48,486 bases of DNA from Shimwellia pseudoproteus (lineage in GTDB: Bacteria > Pseudomonadota > Gammaproteobacteria > Enterobacterales > Enterobacteriaceae): positions 1 through 48,486 of the forward strand of contig NZ_WBXP01000029.1 of assembly GCF_016415625.1 (NCBI RefSeq). Reading direction: 5' to 3'. Both the position numbers and the translations under genes were made by a program. The notes below the pieces were generated by a model. It saw only the letters and a list, made by a program, of their open reading frames with translations. It did no database searches and was not told where the DNA came from. This document shows, one piece after another, positions 26,883-38,068 of this stretch (position 1 is its first letter; each line of letters opens with the position of its first letter).

Positions 26883-28409
26883 ATGACCACGCCTTATATT
26901 TCAATGGCGGGGATCGGTAAGCCTTTTGGTCCGGTTCACGCATTAACCTCTGTCGATTTGAATATTTACCCCGGGGAGATCCACGCCCTGCTTGGGGAGA
27001 ATGGCGCCGGTAAATCGACATTGATGAAAATATTATCCGGTATTTATTCTCCGAGCCGCGGAGTTATCACGATTAATAATAACGAATACCGCCAGCTTGA
27101 TCATAAGCAGGCGGCAGAGCAGGGTATCGGTATTATTTATCAAGAGTTAAGTGTTATTGATGAACTGAGCGTACTGGAGAATCTCTATATTGGCCGCCAT
27201 CTGACTAAACGTTGTGGCGGAATTAAGATGATTAACTGGCCTGAAATGCGCCGCCGGGGAGCCATGATGTTATTACGGGTTGGGCTACATGTGTCGCTGG
27301 ATGAGAAAGTGCGTAATTTGGCAATTGGCCATAAGCAAATGCTCGAAATAGCCAAAACACTGATGCTCGATGCCCGGGTCATTATTATGGATGAACCCAC
27401 CTCGTCATTAACCAATAACGAAGTGGACTATTTGTTCCTGATTATGCGCCAGCTGCGCAGCGAGGGGACAGCCATTGTGTATATCTCCCACAAGCTGGCA
27501 GAGATCCGGCGAATTTGCGACCGCTATACGGTTATGAAAGACGGCAACACGGTGTGTAGCGGCATGGTGAACGCGGTGACCAATAACGATATTGTCCGGC
27601 TGATGGTGGGCCGGGACGTAGCGCCGCGCAGCGGTTCGCGCCAGCCTCCCGGGGATGATGCCCCCGTAGCCCTTGAGGTTACGCAGGTTACCAGCCGCGA
27701 TAAACGACGGGTGCGCAATATCTCTTTTAGCGTCAGGCGCGGTGAGATTTTAGGCTTCGCCGGGCTGGTGGGGGCAGGGCGCACGGAGCTGATGAACTGC
27801 CTGTTTGGGGTAGATAAGCGCAGCAGCGGTGAAATCCGGCTGAACGGCACGCTGATCACCCCGCGCTCCCCGCTGGATGCGCTGAAGAAGGGCATGGCCT
27901 ACATCACTGAGAACCGCCGGGAAACCGGGATTTTTGCCAACTTTTCCATTGCCCAGAATATGGCCATCAGCCACAGCCTGAAGCAGGGGGGCTATAAAGG
28001 CGCCCTGGGGTTAATTAACCGCAGGGAGGAGCAGGCTCAGGCGCAACACCAGCGCCAGCTACTGGGGCTGAAGTGCCACTCACTGGGGCAAAACATTGGC
28101 GAGTTGTCTGGCGGTAACCAGCAGAAGGTGCTGATTTCCCGCTGGTTATGCTGTACCCCGCAGGTCATTATTTTTGATGAGCCCACCCGCGGCATTGATG
28201 TGGGGGCCAAAGCAGAAATTTACCGGGTAATGCGCCAACTGGCCCGCGAGGGAAAAGTGATCCTGATGGTTTCTTCCGAGCTGCCGGAAATTATTGCGGT
28301 CTGCGATCGCATTGCGGTGTTTTGCGCCGGGCAGCTAACACACACCCTGACTAACCGCCCCGATATCAGCGAAGAGGAGATCATGGCATGGGCACTCCCG
28401 CAAACGTAA
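26883..28409 (+). CDS. alsA: D-allose ABC transporter ATP-binding protein
   Basis: AlsA is the double-domain ATPase of the D-allose importer. The 508 residues (E. coli 510) comprise two ABC cassettes. The first has Walker A GENGAGKST, Walker B VIIMDEPTS and the signature region; the second has a weaker Walker A (GLVGAGRTE), LSGGNQQKV and IFDEPTRGIDVGAKAEIY, as is usual for this family. Its last 22 bp overlap the alsC start, so membrane and ATPase subunits are coupled. Confidence 0.96.
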   Translation: MTTPYISMAGIGKPFGPVHALTSVDLNIYPGEIHALLGENGAGKSTLMKILSGIYSPSRGVITINNNEYRQLDHKQAAEQGIGIIYQELSVIDELSVLENLYIGRHLTKRCGGIKMINWPEMRRRGAMMLLRVGLHVSLDEKVRNLAIGHKQMLEIAKTLMLDARVIIMDEPTSSLTNNEVDYLFLIMRQLRSEGTAIVYISHKLAEIRRICDRYTVMKDGNTVCSGMVNAVTNNDIVRLMVGRDVAPRSGSRQPPGDDAPVALEVTQVTSRDKRRVRNISFSVRRGEILGFAGLVGAGRTELMNCLFGVDKRSSGEIRLNGTLITPRSPLDALKKGMAYITENRRETGIFANFSIAQNMAISHSLKQGGYKGALGLINRREEQAQAQHQRQLLGLKCHSLGQNIGELSGGNQQKVLISRWLCCTPQVIIFDEPTRGIDVGAKAEIYRVMRQLAREGKVILMVSSELPEIIAVCDRIAVFCAGQLTHTLTNRPDISEEEIMAWALPQT

Positions 28410-29368
28410 AACCGACGTCTGACGGCGTATCCGGGCTTAGTTTTGCCCGCTTCTGGGACCAGTACGGCACCTTTTTTATCCTTGCGATTATTGTGGCTAT
28501 TTTTGGCAGCCTCTCCCCGGAATATTTTCTGACCGGTAATAATCTCACCCAAATCCTGGTGCAGAGTGCGGTCACGGTACTGATCGGCATGGGCGAGTTT
28601 TTTGCCATCCTGGTGGCCGGGATCGATCTGTCCGTCGGGGCGATCCTCGCCCTGTCGGGCATGGTGACCGCCAAACTGATGCTGGCAGGCTGGGACCCGG
28701 TACTCGCCGCCCTGGTCGGCGGTGTGCTGGTGGGAGGGCTACTGGGGGCGATTAATGGCTGCCTGGTCAACTGGACCGGGCTGCACCCCTTTATTATCAC
28801 CCTCGGCACCAATGCGATTTTCCGTGGTGTTACCCTGGTTATCTCCGATGCCAATTCGGTGTATGGCTTCTCTTTTGAGTTTGTGAACTTCTTCGCCGCC
28901 AGCGTATTGGGTATTCCGGTACCGGTGATTTTTGCCCTGCTGATTGCCGGCCTGTTGTGGTTTATGACCACCCACACCCGCCTGGGGCGCAATATTTATG
29001 CCCTCGGCGGCAATAAATCATCGGCGTTTTATTCCGGTATCGATGTGAAGTTCCACATGCTGGTGGTGTTTGTTATTTCCGGCATTTGCGCAGGCCTGGC
29101 GGGGGTAGTGTCCACGGCGCGACTGGGGGCGGCGGAACCACTGGCCGGAATGGGGTTTGAAACCTACGCCATTGCCAGCGCCATTATTGGCGGCACCAGC
29201 TTCTTTGGCGGCAAGGGGCGTATTTTCTCGGTGGTGATTGGCGGGCTTATCATCGGCACCATCAATAACGGATTAAACATTCTCCAGGTCCAGACCTATT
29301 ACCAACTGGTGGTGATGGGGGGCCTGATTATTGCCGCTGTCGCACTGGATCGGCTGATCAGTAAATAA
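28388..29368 (+). CDS. alsC: D-allose ABC transporter permease
   Basis: AlsC is the inner-membrane permease of the allose importer. It has 326 residues, the E. coli length, and eight to ten hydrophobic segments. Family motifs are AGIDLSVGAILALSG, GAINGCLV, and ATIIGGTSFFGGKGR (near residue 270, with the EAA-like contact to the ATPase). The ATG at 28388 is inside the end of alsA. alsE starts 20 bp downstream. Confidence 0.95.
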   Translation: MGTPANVKPTSDGVSGLSFARFWDQYGTFFILAIIVAIFGSLSPEYFLTGNNLTQILVQSAVTVLIGMGEFFAILVAGIDLSVGAILALSGMVTAKLMLAGWDPVLAALVGGVLVGGLLGAINGCLVNWTGLHPFIITLGTNAIFRGVTLVISDANSVYGFSFEFVNFFAASVLGIPVPVIFALLIAGLLWFMTTHTRLGRNIYALGGNKSSAFYSGIDVKFHMLVVFVISGICAGLAGVVSTARLGAAEPLAGMGFETYAIASAIIGGTSFFGGKGRIFSVVIGGLIIGTINNGLNILQVQTYYQLVVMGGLIIAAVALDRLISK

Positions 29369-29388
29369 CACCAACCACAGGAGTGATA

Positions 29389-30081
29389 ATGAAAATTTCC
29401 CCTTCGCTGATGTGCATGGATCTGGCGGATTTCAGATCGCAAATTGAATTCCTCAACTGCCATGCGGACTATTTTCATCTCGATATTATGGACGGCCACT
29501 TTGTGCCGAACCTTACCCTGTCGCCGTTTTTTGTCAGCCAGGTCAGCAAGCTGGCGACCCTGCCGCTGGATTGCCACCTGATGGTCACCCGCCCCCAGGA
29601 TTACATAGCGCCGCTGGCGGAGGCCGGGGCGCAGATGCTGACGCTCCACCCCGAGACCCTGAACGGCCAGGCGTTCCGGCTGATTGGCCACATTCGTGAA
29701 CGGGGGATGAAAGTGGGGCTGATTATTAACCCGGAAACCTCCCCGGAGGTGATGAAATACTATCTGCACTACGCGGATAAAGTTACCGTGATGACGGTTG
29801 ACCCGGGCTTTGCCGGCCAGCCGTTTATCCGCGAGATGCTTAATAAAATCACGGAACTCAAAAACTGGCGCACCCGGGAAGGGCTGGGCTATGAGATTGA
29901 AGTGGACGGCTCCTGCAATACCGCTACCTGGTTGCCGCTGATCGGTGCCGGCGCCGATGTGCTGATTGTTGGCTCCTCAGGCCTGTTTAATCGCAGTGAC
30001 GATCTTAGCCACGCCTGGGAGCTGATGCGCGCAGAGATAAACCACGCCCGACAGGTATTACACAATGCGGCCGTTTCCTAG
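29389..30081 (+). CDS. alsE: D-allulose-6-phosphate 3-epimerase
   Basis: AlsE converts D-allulose 6-phosphate to fructose 6-phosphate, the link of allose degradation to glycolysis. From the ATG at 29389 (AGGAG 8 nt upstream) it has 230 residues (E. coli 231); a GTG at 29383 in frame is not needed. It is a TIM-barrel of the ribulose-phosphate 3-epimerase family with [17 protein letters not shown] (metal ligands H and D), CHLMVTRP, and [12 protein letters not shown] with the catalytic aspartate, and IVGSSGLF for phosphate binding. Confidence 0.96.
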   Translation: MKISPSLMCMDLADFRSQIEFLNCHADYFHLDIMDGHFVPNLTLSPFFVSQVSKLATLPLDCHLMVTRPQDYIAPLAEAGAQMLTLHPETLNGQAFRLIGHIRERGMKVGLIINPETSPEVMKYYLHYADKVTVMTVDPGFAGQPFIREMLNKITELKNWRTREGLGYEIEVDGSCNTATWLPLIGAGADVLIVGSSGLFNRSDDLSHAWELMRAEINHARQVLHNAAVS

Positions 30082-31009
30082 CGCGGGGCCACAGGGGGCG
30101 CGTGGCCTGGTTGCCGGGGTGGACATGGGGGCCACCCATCTCCGGCTCTGCCTGCAAGATCCCCAGGGTGCGCTGGTGTACAGCACACAGCAACCCACCG
30201 CCACGGTGATCCGGGACGGAATTGCCCGTGGCGTGGCGAATCTTATTACCGGGCAGTTATCCCGGCTCGGGGCGCGCTGCACCGGGCTGGTGATGGGCTT
30301 CCCGGCGCTGGTGGCGAAAGACCGGCGCACGGTAGTTTCCGCCCCGAATCTGGCGCTGGCGGAGCATGCCTTTGACGGGCTGGCCGGGAGGCTGGAACAG
30401 TCCCTTGGCTGCCCGGTGGCGTTTTATCGCGATGTGAACCTGCAACTGCGCTGGGACGTGGCGGAAAACCGCCTTGAGCGGCAGGTGGTACTGGGGGCCT
30501 ATCTGGGCACCGGCATGGGCTTTGCCGCCTGGCTACAGGGGGAGCCCTGGACCGGCGCCCACGGTGCGGCGGGGGAGCTGGGGCATATCCCGCTGGGTGA
30601 CCCGCAGCAAACCTGCACCTGCGGTAACCCGGGGTGCCTTGAAACGCTGTGCTCCGGCCGGGCGATGGCCCGCTGGTATCATCAGGCCGCGCGGGATTAC
30701 CCCCTTGGTGAGCTGTTCCGCTATGCGGTCGATGAGCCAGCTATCCAGTTAATGCTAGTGCGCGGGGCCCAGTCCATCGCCACGGCCATTAATTTGTTTG
30801 ATCCGGATGCGGTGATCCTCGGCGGCGGTGTGATGGATATGCCGTCATTTCCGCGCGGGTATTTTATTGCGCATATTCGACAGCATGTGCGCCAGCCGCT
30901 GCCCGGAAACCGGGTGCGGTTTATCGCCGCCTCGTCATCGGCATTTAATGGCGCCAGAGGGGCGGCAATGCTGGCCGCCCGCCCTGTTGATGGCGCGCCC
31001 GGGGATTAA
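30065..31009 (+). CDS. alsK: D-allose kinase
   Basis: AlsK phosphorylates D-allose to D-allose 6-phosphate with ATP. It is a 314-residue ROK-family kinase: N-terminal phosphate loop [15 protein letters not shown], the substrate-binding [15 protein letters not shown], and the ROK zinc cluster [16 protein letters not shown]. coli AlsK has 309. The ATG at 30065 lies in the last 17 bp of alsE. It ends the als operon; the C-terminus is slightly different from E. coli. ygfF begins 71 bp downstream. Confidence 0.95.
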   Translation: MRPFPSAGPQGARGLVAGVDMGATHLRLCLQDPQGALVYSTQQPTATVIRDGIARGVANLITGQLSRLGARCTGLVMGFPALVAKDRRTVVSAPNLALAEHAFDGLAGRLEQSLGCPVAFYRDVNLQLRWDVAENRLERQVVLGAYLGTGMGFAAWLQGEPWTGAHGAAGELGHIPLGDPQQTCTCGNPGCLETLCSGRAMARWYHQAARDYPLGELFRYAVDEPAIQLMLVRGAQSIATAINLFDPDAVILGGGVMDMPSFPRGYFIAHIRQHVRQPLPGNRVRFIAASSSAFNGARGAAMLAARPVDGAPGD

Positions 31010-31079
31010 AAAGTGGCAAAAACCCCTGACTGCATCCAGGGTAAATAGCAACAATGTTAGCCACTGAGGAGCCAGGATA

Positions 31080-31823
31080 ATGGCGATGGCACTGGCAACC
31101 GGCGGGAGCCGGGGGATTGGCAAGGCAACGGCGCTGCAACTGGGCCGGGAAGGCTACACCGTGGTGGTGAACTACCGGGAAAATCATGCCGCCGCGGAAG
31201 CGGTCGTGGCCGAAATTATCAGCAAAGGCGGGCGGGCGTTTTGTATCCAGGGGGATATCAGCAATGAAGCGCAGGTCAACGGGCTGTTTGCTACCCTCGA
31301 TCATCAGGAAGAATCCCTGACAGCACTGGTCAATAACGCCGGGGTCCTGTTCAGCCAGGGAACGATTGAACAACTGAGCGCCGCGCGGATTAATGCCGTG
31401 CTTGCCACTAACGTGACCGGCTACTTCCTCTGCTGCCGGGAGGCGGTAAAGCACATGTCCTACCAGCACGGTGGCCAGGGCGGGGCGATTGTGAATGTTT
31501 CTTCCGCCGCCGCCCGGCTGGGGGCTGCCGGGGAATATCTGGATTACGCGGCCTCCAAGGGGGCGGTTGATACGCTGACGGTGGGGCTCTCCCTGGAGGT
31601 GGCAGCCCAGGGCATCCGGGTTAACGGGGTCAGACCGGGGTTTATCTACACCGACATGCACGCCAGCGGCGGTGAACCAGGCCGGGTGGACCGGGTTGGC
31701 CCGTCACTCCCTATGCAGCGCGGTGGCCGCCCGGAAGAAGTGGCCGAGGCGATAGCCTGGCTGCTGAGCAGTAAAGCGTCTTATGTGACCGGCAGTATTA
31801 TTGATATGGCGGGAGGGAAATAA
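31080..31823 (+). CDS. ygfF: SDR family oxidoreductase YgfF
   Basis: A 247-residue short-chain dehydrogenase/reductase, the E. coli YgfF length. It shows the NAD(P)-binding TGGSRGIGKATA (here starting ATGGSRGIG), the NNAGV motif, and catalytic serine and YxxxK in NVSSAAARLG and DYAASKGAV. The substrate of YgfF is not known. In K-12 it follows gcvP directly; here the als module lies between them. AGGAGCCAGGATA precedes the ATG at 31080. Confidence 0.94.
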   Translation: MAMALATGGSRGIGKATALQLGREGYTVVVNYRENHAAAEAVVAEIISKGGRAFCIQGDISNEAQVNGLFATLDHQEESLTALVNNAGVLFSQGTIEQLSAARINAVLATNVTGYFLCCREAVKHMSYQHGGQGGAIVNVSSAAARLGAAGEYLDYAASKGAVDTLTVGLSLEVAAQGIRVNGVRPGFIYTDMHASGGEPGRVDRVGPSLPMQRGGRPEEVAEAIAWLLSSKASYVTGSIIDMAGGK

Positions 31824-31850
31824 TTGCCGGGGGCAGAGGCCCCCCGGGGA

Positions 31851-32534
<684 letters not shown>

Positions 32535-32674
32535 TTACATTCACTAGCCTAACTGAGAATGATTCCAGTGAACACCTGTTAGCTAAAATAATATTGTGAA
32601 CTGATGTAACCCGTCCGACAACCGGCTGTGATAACTTCTTTAACAGTATTATGACGTAGCGAGATGACATCCTG

Positions 32675-33262
32675 GTGAATAACGATCCTCTGCAACAAAC
32701 TATCGGCTTTTTAATGGAGCTGGACGCCCTGAAACGGGTTACCCGCCGCACCCGTCTGCTAAACCACGGCCGCCATGAGAACTCGGCGGAACACAGCTGG
32801 CATTTTGCGATGGCGGCCATGAGCCTCGCCCCCTGGGCTCCCGAAGGGACCACTATTAGCCGGGTGATCGAGATGGCATTAGTGCACGATATTGTCGAAA
32901 TCGACGTGGGGGATGTTCTGGTTTACGATCTGGCCGGGCGGGCTGCCGTTGCCGAACGGGAAGCGGCAGCGGCCCGGCGTATATTCGGGTTGCTTCCGGC
33001 GGCGCAGTCGGCGCGATTTCTGGCGCTCTGGGAAGAGTATGAAGCAGGCACCACGGCGGAAGCCCGTTTTGCCGGTGCGCTGGACAGGCTGCTGCCGGTT
33101 ATCCAGAATCTACACAATGAAGGACAAAGCTGGCGGGAGAATGACATCGCGCTGGAGCAAGTGCTGTCCCGTAATGCCCATGTGGCGCAAACCCTGCCAG
33201 CACTGTGGGACTATGTTGAACAGCAATTATACTCCGCCCGGGACCAGGGCTGGCTACGCTGA
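32675..33262 (+). CDS. HD-domain hydrolase (YfbR/COG1896-like)
   Basis: A 195-residue HD-superfamily metal-dependent phosphohydrolase of the type that includes 5'-nucleotidases such as YfbR. The metal residues are in RHENSAEHSWHFAM (H) and ALVHDIVEIDVGD (HD), with a later D in GALDRLLPVIQN. It is likely cytosolic and acts on a nucleotide or related phosphate ester; the substrate is unknown. The start is GTG at 32675 with a weak ribosome binding site. It lies 34 bp before the RpiR gene and where K-12 carries yqfB, with which it shares no visible similarity. Confidence 0.85.
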   Translation: MNNDPLQQTIGFLMELDALKRVTRRTRLLNHGRHENSAEHSWHFAMAAMSLAPWAPEGTTISRVIEMALVHDIVEIDVGDVLVYDLAGRAAVAEREAAAARRIFGLLPAAQSARFLALWEEYEAGTTAEARFAGALDRLLPVIQNLHNEGQSWRENDIALEQVLSRNAHVAQTLPALWDYVEQQLYSARDQGWLR

Positions 33263-33295
33263 GCCAGGCACCGGACGATAACAGGGAATCGGTAC

Positions 33296-34030
33296 GTGAC
33301 AATGTTTACCCACGCCGCCATTGCCAGCCTGAACGGGCTGGAAATGATGGTTTACAACTATGTGATTAAAAATCGCGATAAGGTGATGTACATGACCATT
33401 CGCGAGCTGGCAGAAGCGGCCGGGGTTTCCACCACCACGGTACTGCGCTTTTGTCGCAAACTACATTGTGATGGTTATTCTGAATTTCGCGTTCGTTTTA
33501 AATTATATCTCGAACAGGATGAGCCACTGGATAGCCATTTTGGCACCAGCGAGATAATTAGTTTTTTTAAAAGTGTCAGCAATGATGAGTTTGAAAACCT
33601 GCTCGATAATGCTGTTGATATTATATTAAGTTCAGAGCGGGTGATATTTGTTGGTGCGGGTACATCAGGCGCCCTGGCAAAATATGGTGCGCGCTTCTTT
33701 TCTAATGTCGGTAAATTCAGTAACCATATTGATGATCCTTATTTCCCGGTGAGCAACGATATGGCAAAAAATGCGCTGGCGATTGTGCTGTCTGTCTCCG
33801 GTGAGACTGCAGAGATACTGCGCTTTGCCAGCCAGTTCAGCCTGCATAACTGCAAGGTGATGTCGATCACCAGTCATGATAATTCCGCCCTCGCCAGACT
33901 GGCGGATTTTAACCTCTCCTGGCATATTCCCCAAACCCGCGTTGGCGGCGTTTACGATATTACCACTCAAATTCCGGTAATATATATACTGGAAACCCTG
34001 GGGCGTAAACTTGCTAAAAAAATGGCGTAA
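33296..34030 (+). CDS. RpiR-family transcriptional regulator, probably of bglA
   Basis: A 244-residue regulator with an N-terminal RpiR helix-turn-helix (IRELAEAAGVSTTTVLRFCRK) and a C-terminal SIS domain (FVGAGTSGALAKY, VLSVSGETAE, SITSHDNSALARLAD), the domain that senses phosphosugars. The GTG at 33296 lies 8 nt after AGGGAA; an ATG at 33302 is possible. It precedes bglA (gap 160 bp), so a role as repressor or activator of 6-phospho-beta-glucosidase responding to a sugar phosphate is likely. It is shorter than alsR (296) and distinct from it. An inverted repeat suitable as operator lies at 34065-34093. Confidence 0.85.
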   Translation: MTMFTHAAIASLNGLEMMVYNYVIKNRDKVMYMTIRELAEAAGVSTTTVLRFCRKLHCDGYSEFRVRFKLYLEQDEPLDSHFGTSEIISFFKSVSNDEFENLLDNAVDIILSSERVIFVGAGTSGALAKYGARFFSNVGKFSNHIDDPYFPVSNDMAKNALAIVLSVSGETAEILRFASQFSLHNCKVMSITSHDNSALARLADFNLSWHIPQTRVGGVYDITTQIPVIYILETLGRKLAKKMA

Positions 34031-34064
34031 AATCGTTATTAAATAACAGGGTGTTTTTTCGGTG

Positions 34065-35624
<1,560 letters not shown>

Positions 35625-35630
35625 AAAATC

Positions 35631-35656
35631 AACCGGGGCCCACAGCCCCGGTTTTT
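35631..35656. terminator. Terminator between bglA and ygfZ
   Basis: AACCGGGGC (35631-35639) pairs with GCCCCGGTT (35645-35653) around CCACA, followed by TTT. It ends bglA and sits just after the convergent ygfZ. Confidence 0.9.
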
Positions 35657-35677
35657 CATTACGCCGTTACGGCGCGG

Positions 35678-36667
35678 TTATTCTTCTTCCGCCAGTGAGT
35701 AGGGCAACTGCTGGATAGTCAGGTTGCCGCTGGCATCGTCACGCACCCGGAATACGCTGTCCGGCGCCATGTCGTTGTTCATCACCACCTGGACTTCCAG
35801 GCGATCGTTTTCCAGCATGACCGCCGCCAGTACCGTCCCGGTACGGCGCCAGTTGTCGCCCAGTTTCAGTTCCAGATCTTCACCCGCTGCCGGCACCCGG
35901 CTGGCGCGACCTGCCAGGGTCCAGAGTGCGCGCTTATTCGCCCCGCGGAATTTCGCCCGGGCCACGGTTTCCTGGCCGGTGTAACAGCCTTTTTTAAAGC
36001 TGATCCCCCCGAGGGCCTGGATATTGGTGGCCTGAGGAATTAACTGGGCGCTGTTGGGCTCGTCGATAACCGGTAGCCCCGCTTCGATATTCAGCGCCAG
36101 CCACTGCTCGCTGTTGTTAAGTTGGGCGCTGTCCTGCAATGCGGCAACCATCTGGGTGGCAACCTCTTCGCGGGTGATAACCAGGAAGCGTTCTGCCGGC
36201 AGGCCAAACCACAGCAGGGTGGTGTCATCGCTGTGGGTGACCTGGGTGGTGGCGTCCGGCAGAGAAGGGAAGATCCCGGCCAGGGCTTCACGGGCCTGGT
36301 GCCCGGCCACGCCGATCATGACCCGGGAGTCGTCGGCGCTGATGGTGACTTTGGAAAAGACGGCGTATTTCTTCAGCGCCGCCAACTGGCTTTGCTGAAC
36401 GCTGCGGCGCTCAATCCAGAAAAAATCACTGCCATGCCTGAAAATGCGCAAATTACTCCACATTTTTCCTTTAGCATCGCAGTGTGCCGTCAGTAGATGT
36501 TGTTCTGCGGTAAGCTGGGTGACATCCGCGGTGACTTGTCCCTGGAGATATTTTTCACTGTCCGGGCCGCTGATAACTGACAGCGCCCACGCGTCGAGTG
36601 AGATAAGCGTCAGAGGGAGATGCCCGGCATCAGCGGGTTGTCGCGCAGGAAATGGGGTGAGTGCCAT
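35678..36667 (-). CDS. ygfZ: tRNA-modifying/Fe-S cluster protein YgfZ
   Basis: YgfZ is a folate-binding protein homologous to GcvT that supports iron-sulfur cluster enzymes such as MiaB, and so affects tRNA modification. From the ATG at 36667 (SD GGAGC) it has 329 residues (E. coli 326). The signature KGCYTGQE with its essential cysteine is present in [21 protein letters not shown] start seven codons upstream at 36688 is possible but not preferred. It is divergent from sdhE, as in K-12. Confidence 0.96.
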   Translation of the reverse strand: MALTPFPARQPADAGHLPLTLISLDAWALSVISGPDSEKYLQGQVTADVTQLTAEQHLLTAHCDAKGKMWSNLRIFRHGSDFFWIERRSVQQSQLAALKKYAVFSKVTISADDSRVMIGVAGHQAREALAGIFPSLPDATTQVTHSDDTTLLWFGLPAERFLVITREEVATQMVAALQDSAQLNNSEQWLALNIEAGLPVIDEPNSAQLIPQATNIQALGGISFKKGCYTGQETVARAKFRGANKRALWTLAGRASRVPAAGEDLELKLGDNWRRTGTVLAAVMLENDRLEVQVVMNNDMAPDSVFRVRDDASGNLTIQQLPYSLAEEE

Positions 36668-36893
36668 AGAAAAGCTCCGGTTACACAACAGATTGTTGAC
36701 CTAATGGTAAAATAGGCACCTGCCATTGCAAATGCTTTCATCATGCGATTTGTGCCGTTAGCCGATAAACCCCGGAGGATAAGGGCGCCGGGGGTAAGGG
36801 AAAAAATAAACTAATCAGTAACATTGCCTGATGCTGAAACGTAAAACACGTTACACTAGCGGCCAGACCAGGTAATTACACAGGATGGATTTC

Positions 36894-37160
36894 ATGGATA
36901 TCAATAACAAAGCCCGTATCCACTGGGCCTGTCGCCGCGGAATGCGCGAACTGGATATTTCCATCATGCCGTTTTTCGAGCATGAGTATGACACCCTTAG
37001 TGATGGCGATAAACAGACCTTTATCCGCCTGCTGGAATGTGACGATCCAGACTTATTCAACTGGCTGATGAATCACGGTAAACCCGCGGATGCTGAACTC
37101 CAGCATATGATTGCTTTGATCCAGCAACGGAACCGGGAACGTGGCCCTGTGGCAATCTGA
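36894..37160 (+). CDS. sdhE: FAD assembly factor SdhE
   Basis: SdhE helps attach FAD covalently to the flavoprotein subunit of succinate dehydrogenase and fumarate reductase. It has 88 residues with the RGxxE motif (R15-G16-M17-R18-E19) and the [15 protein letters not shown] stretch. The ATG at 36894 matches E. coli; an in-frame ATG at 36885 lies immediately at the AGGATG ribosome binding site and cannot use it. Its 3' end overlaps cptA by 20 bp. Confidence 0.97.
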   Translation: MDINNKARIHWACRRGMRELDISIMPFFEHEYDTLSDGDKQTFIRLLECDDPDLFNWLMNHGKPADAELQHMIALIQQRNRERGPVAI

Positions 37161-37557
37161 ATTACGCGTCTCCTGGCGCGCACAATGGCTTTCATTACTG
37201 CTCCACGGTGTTGTGGCGGCGGTAGTGCTGCTGCTTCCCTGGCCCCTGAACTATCTGCCGGTATGGCTGTTGTTGTTGTCGCTGGTGGTGCTGGACTGCG
37301 TACGCAGCCAGCGGCGAATTAACGCCCGTCATGGGGTGATTAAACTGCTGGAAAATCAGCGCGTACGCTGGCAGGAGCGGGACTGGCAGATTCAGGGAAA
37401 ACCCTGGGTTATTCGCAGTGGCATATTACTGCGCCTGCGCGATGTTGCCACCGCCCGGCGCCACTATTTGTGGATAGCCGCCGACAGCCTCGACCAGGAA
37501 GAGTGGCGCGAGTTGCGCCAGGTTCTGGCCAATAATGATATGCAAACCCCGTCCTGA
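37141..37557 (+). CDS. cptA: CptA (YgfX), membrane partner of SdhE
   Basis: A 138-residue membrane protein (E. coli 135). Two membrane segments (about residues 15-50) are followed by a basic cytosolic part containing [12 protein letters not shown]. coli YgfX/CptA was reported to act with SdhE (CptB) on cell division proteins and the E. coli pair was called a toxin-antitoxin; later work centres on SdhE in flavinylation. The GTG start at 37141 lies in the end of sdhE, implying coupling. A terminator covers the stop codon. Confidence 0.94.
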   Translation: MALWQSELRVSWRAQWLSLLLHGVVAAVVLLLPWPLNYLPVWLLLLSLVVLDCVRSQRRINARHGVIKLLENQRVRWQERDWQIQGKPWVIRSGILLRLRDVATARRHYLWIAADSLDQEEWRELRQVLANNDMQTPS

Positions 37558-37570
37558 TGGCGGGGTTTTT
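37545..37570 (+). terminator. Terminator at the end of cptA
   Basis: AACCCCG (37545-37551) pairs with CGGGGTT (37561-37567), followed by TTT and TATTG. The stop codon TGA (37555-37557) is in the loop. Confidence 0.85.
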
Positions 37571-37843
37571 TATTGTCTTGTTTCCGCTATCGCTATAGGC
37601 CGCAGGATAATGCCTGGTTGCTATGTTCTGGCGCGATCTGAACGCTTAACACCGCTTCCCTAAGGCAAAAATCACAATACTTCACTGCGCTAACCGCCCG
37701 CCATTCCTTACTATCTCTCCCCATTGTTACTACCGAAAATCTCAATCCCGGCCCCCCGGTTTACAACCCTGTGCTGATGCCGCCCGGACGTGGCGGTTTT
37801 TATTTAACATGTTGAAAAATAAGGAGTATGTTAAATGTTTTGC
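37571..37843 (+). other. First half of the cptA-fldB gap; contains a second + strand terminator
   Basis: No credible gene. Hairpin CCGCC-cggacgt-GGCGG (37780-37796) followed by five T is a terminator for + strand transcription, although cptA already has its own terminator 200 bp earlier. So something may be transcribed from between 37571 and 37780, but no good promoter could be placed (a weak TTGTCT / TATAGG pair occurs at 37574-37600). Confidence 0.45.
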
Positions 37844-37981
37844 TTGACATGCAAATGGCTGGTCAGTATAATTACGGGCTTTTACAACCAGCACGGTGAT
37901 ATTTCTTTCCTTTCCAGCAACGATTCATGCCGTAGACATTCCCCCTCAGGATGTACACACTGTGGTTTCGGTCGACTATGA
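37835..37981 (+). CDS. Candidate small ORF, 48 codons, two CxxC pairs
   Basis: ATG at 37835 to TGA at 37979-37981. AAGGAG (37821-37826) stands 8 nt before the ATG, a good ribosome binding site. The 48-residue product would start MFCLTCKW and contain CTHCGFGRL at its end, so it has cysteine pairs C3-C6 and C40-C43, which would suit zinc binding if it is real. It overlaps a perfect sigma70 promoter (37844-37872), and one of the two readings may be accidental. Codon use was not tested, and no homologue is known to me. Listed as a candidate only. Confidence 0.25.
   Translation: MFCLTCKWLVSIITGFYNQHGDISFLSSNDSCRRHSPSGCTHCGFGRL
37844..37872 (+). promoter_or_regulatory. Perfect-consensus sigma70 promoter
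   Basis: TTGACA (37844-37849), a 17-bp spacer and TATAAT (37867-37872). All twelve hexamer bases and the spacing are the consensus. Transcription would begin near 37879 on the + strand, towards no annotated gene. Confidence 0.8.
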
Positions 37982-38047
37982 TCGGAGCGGTGCTTTTGCC
38001 ACATATACTATCCTGAAAAAACACCCCGCATAAAGCGGGGTGTTTTT
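37879..38047 (+). ncRNA. Candidate small RNA between cptA and fldB
   Basis: From the expected start of the consensus promoter to the T run of the terminator at 38017-38047 is about 170 nt. No reading frame with a ribosome binding site lies entirely inside. The 3' end (AACACCCCGC stem, then U5) looks like that of Hfq-dependent small RNAs. The converging gene fldB begins its 3' end at 38069, outside the transcript. I do not recognise the sequence as a named RNA. Confidence 0.5.
38017..38047. terminator. Bidirectional terminator before fldB
   Basis: AAAAACACCCCGC (38017-38029) pairs over 13 bp with GCGGGGTGTTTTT (38035-38047) around ATAAA. It can end fldB on the - strand and the candidate small RNA on the + strand. 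Confidence 0.92.
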
Positions 38048-38068
38048 GTGTCATCTGAAGGGCTGGCG

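Noticed and set aside
32675..33262. HD-domain protein as a defence-system nuclease or cyclic nucleotide phosphodiesterase
   Set aside because: It resembles ordinary YfbR/COG1896 nucleotidase-like proteins and sits among sugar-metabolism genes with normal composition.
37872..38054. 60-codon - strand ORF covering the candidate small RNA
   Set aside because: Starts inside the terminator region complement and lacks a ribosome binding site; it runs through the fldB terminator hairpin.
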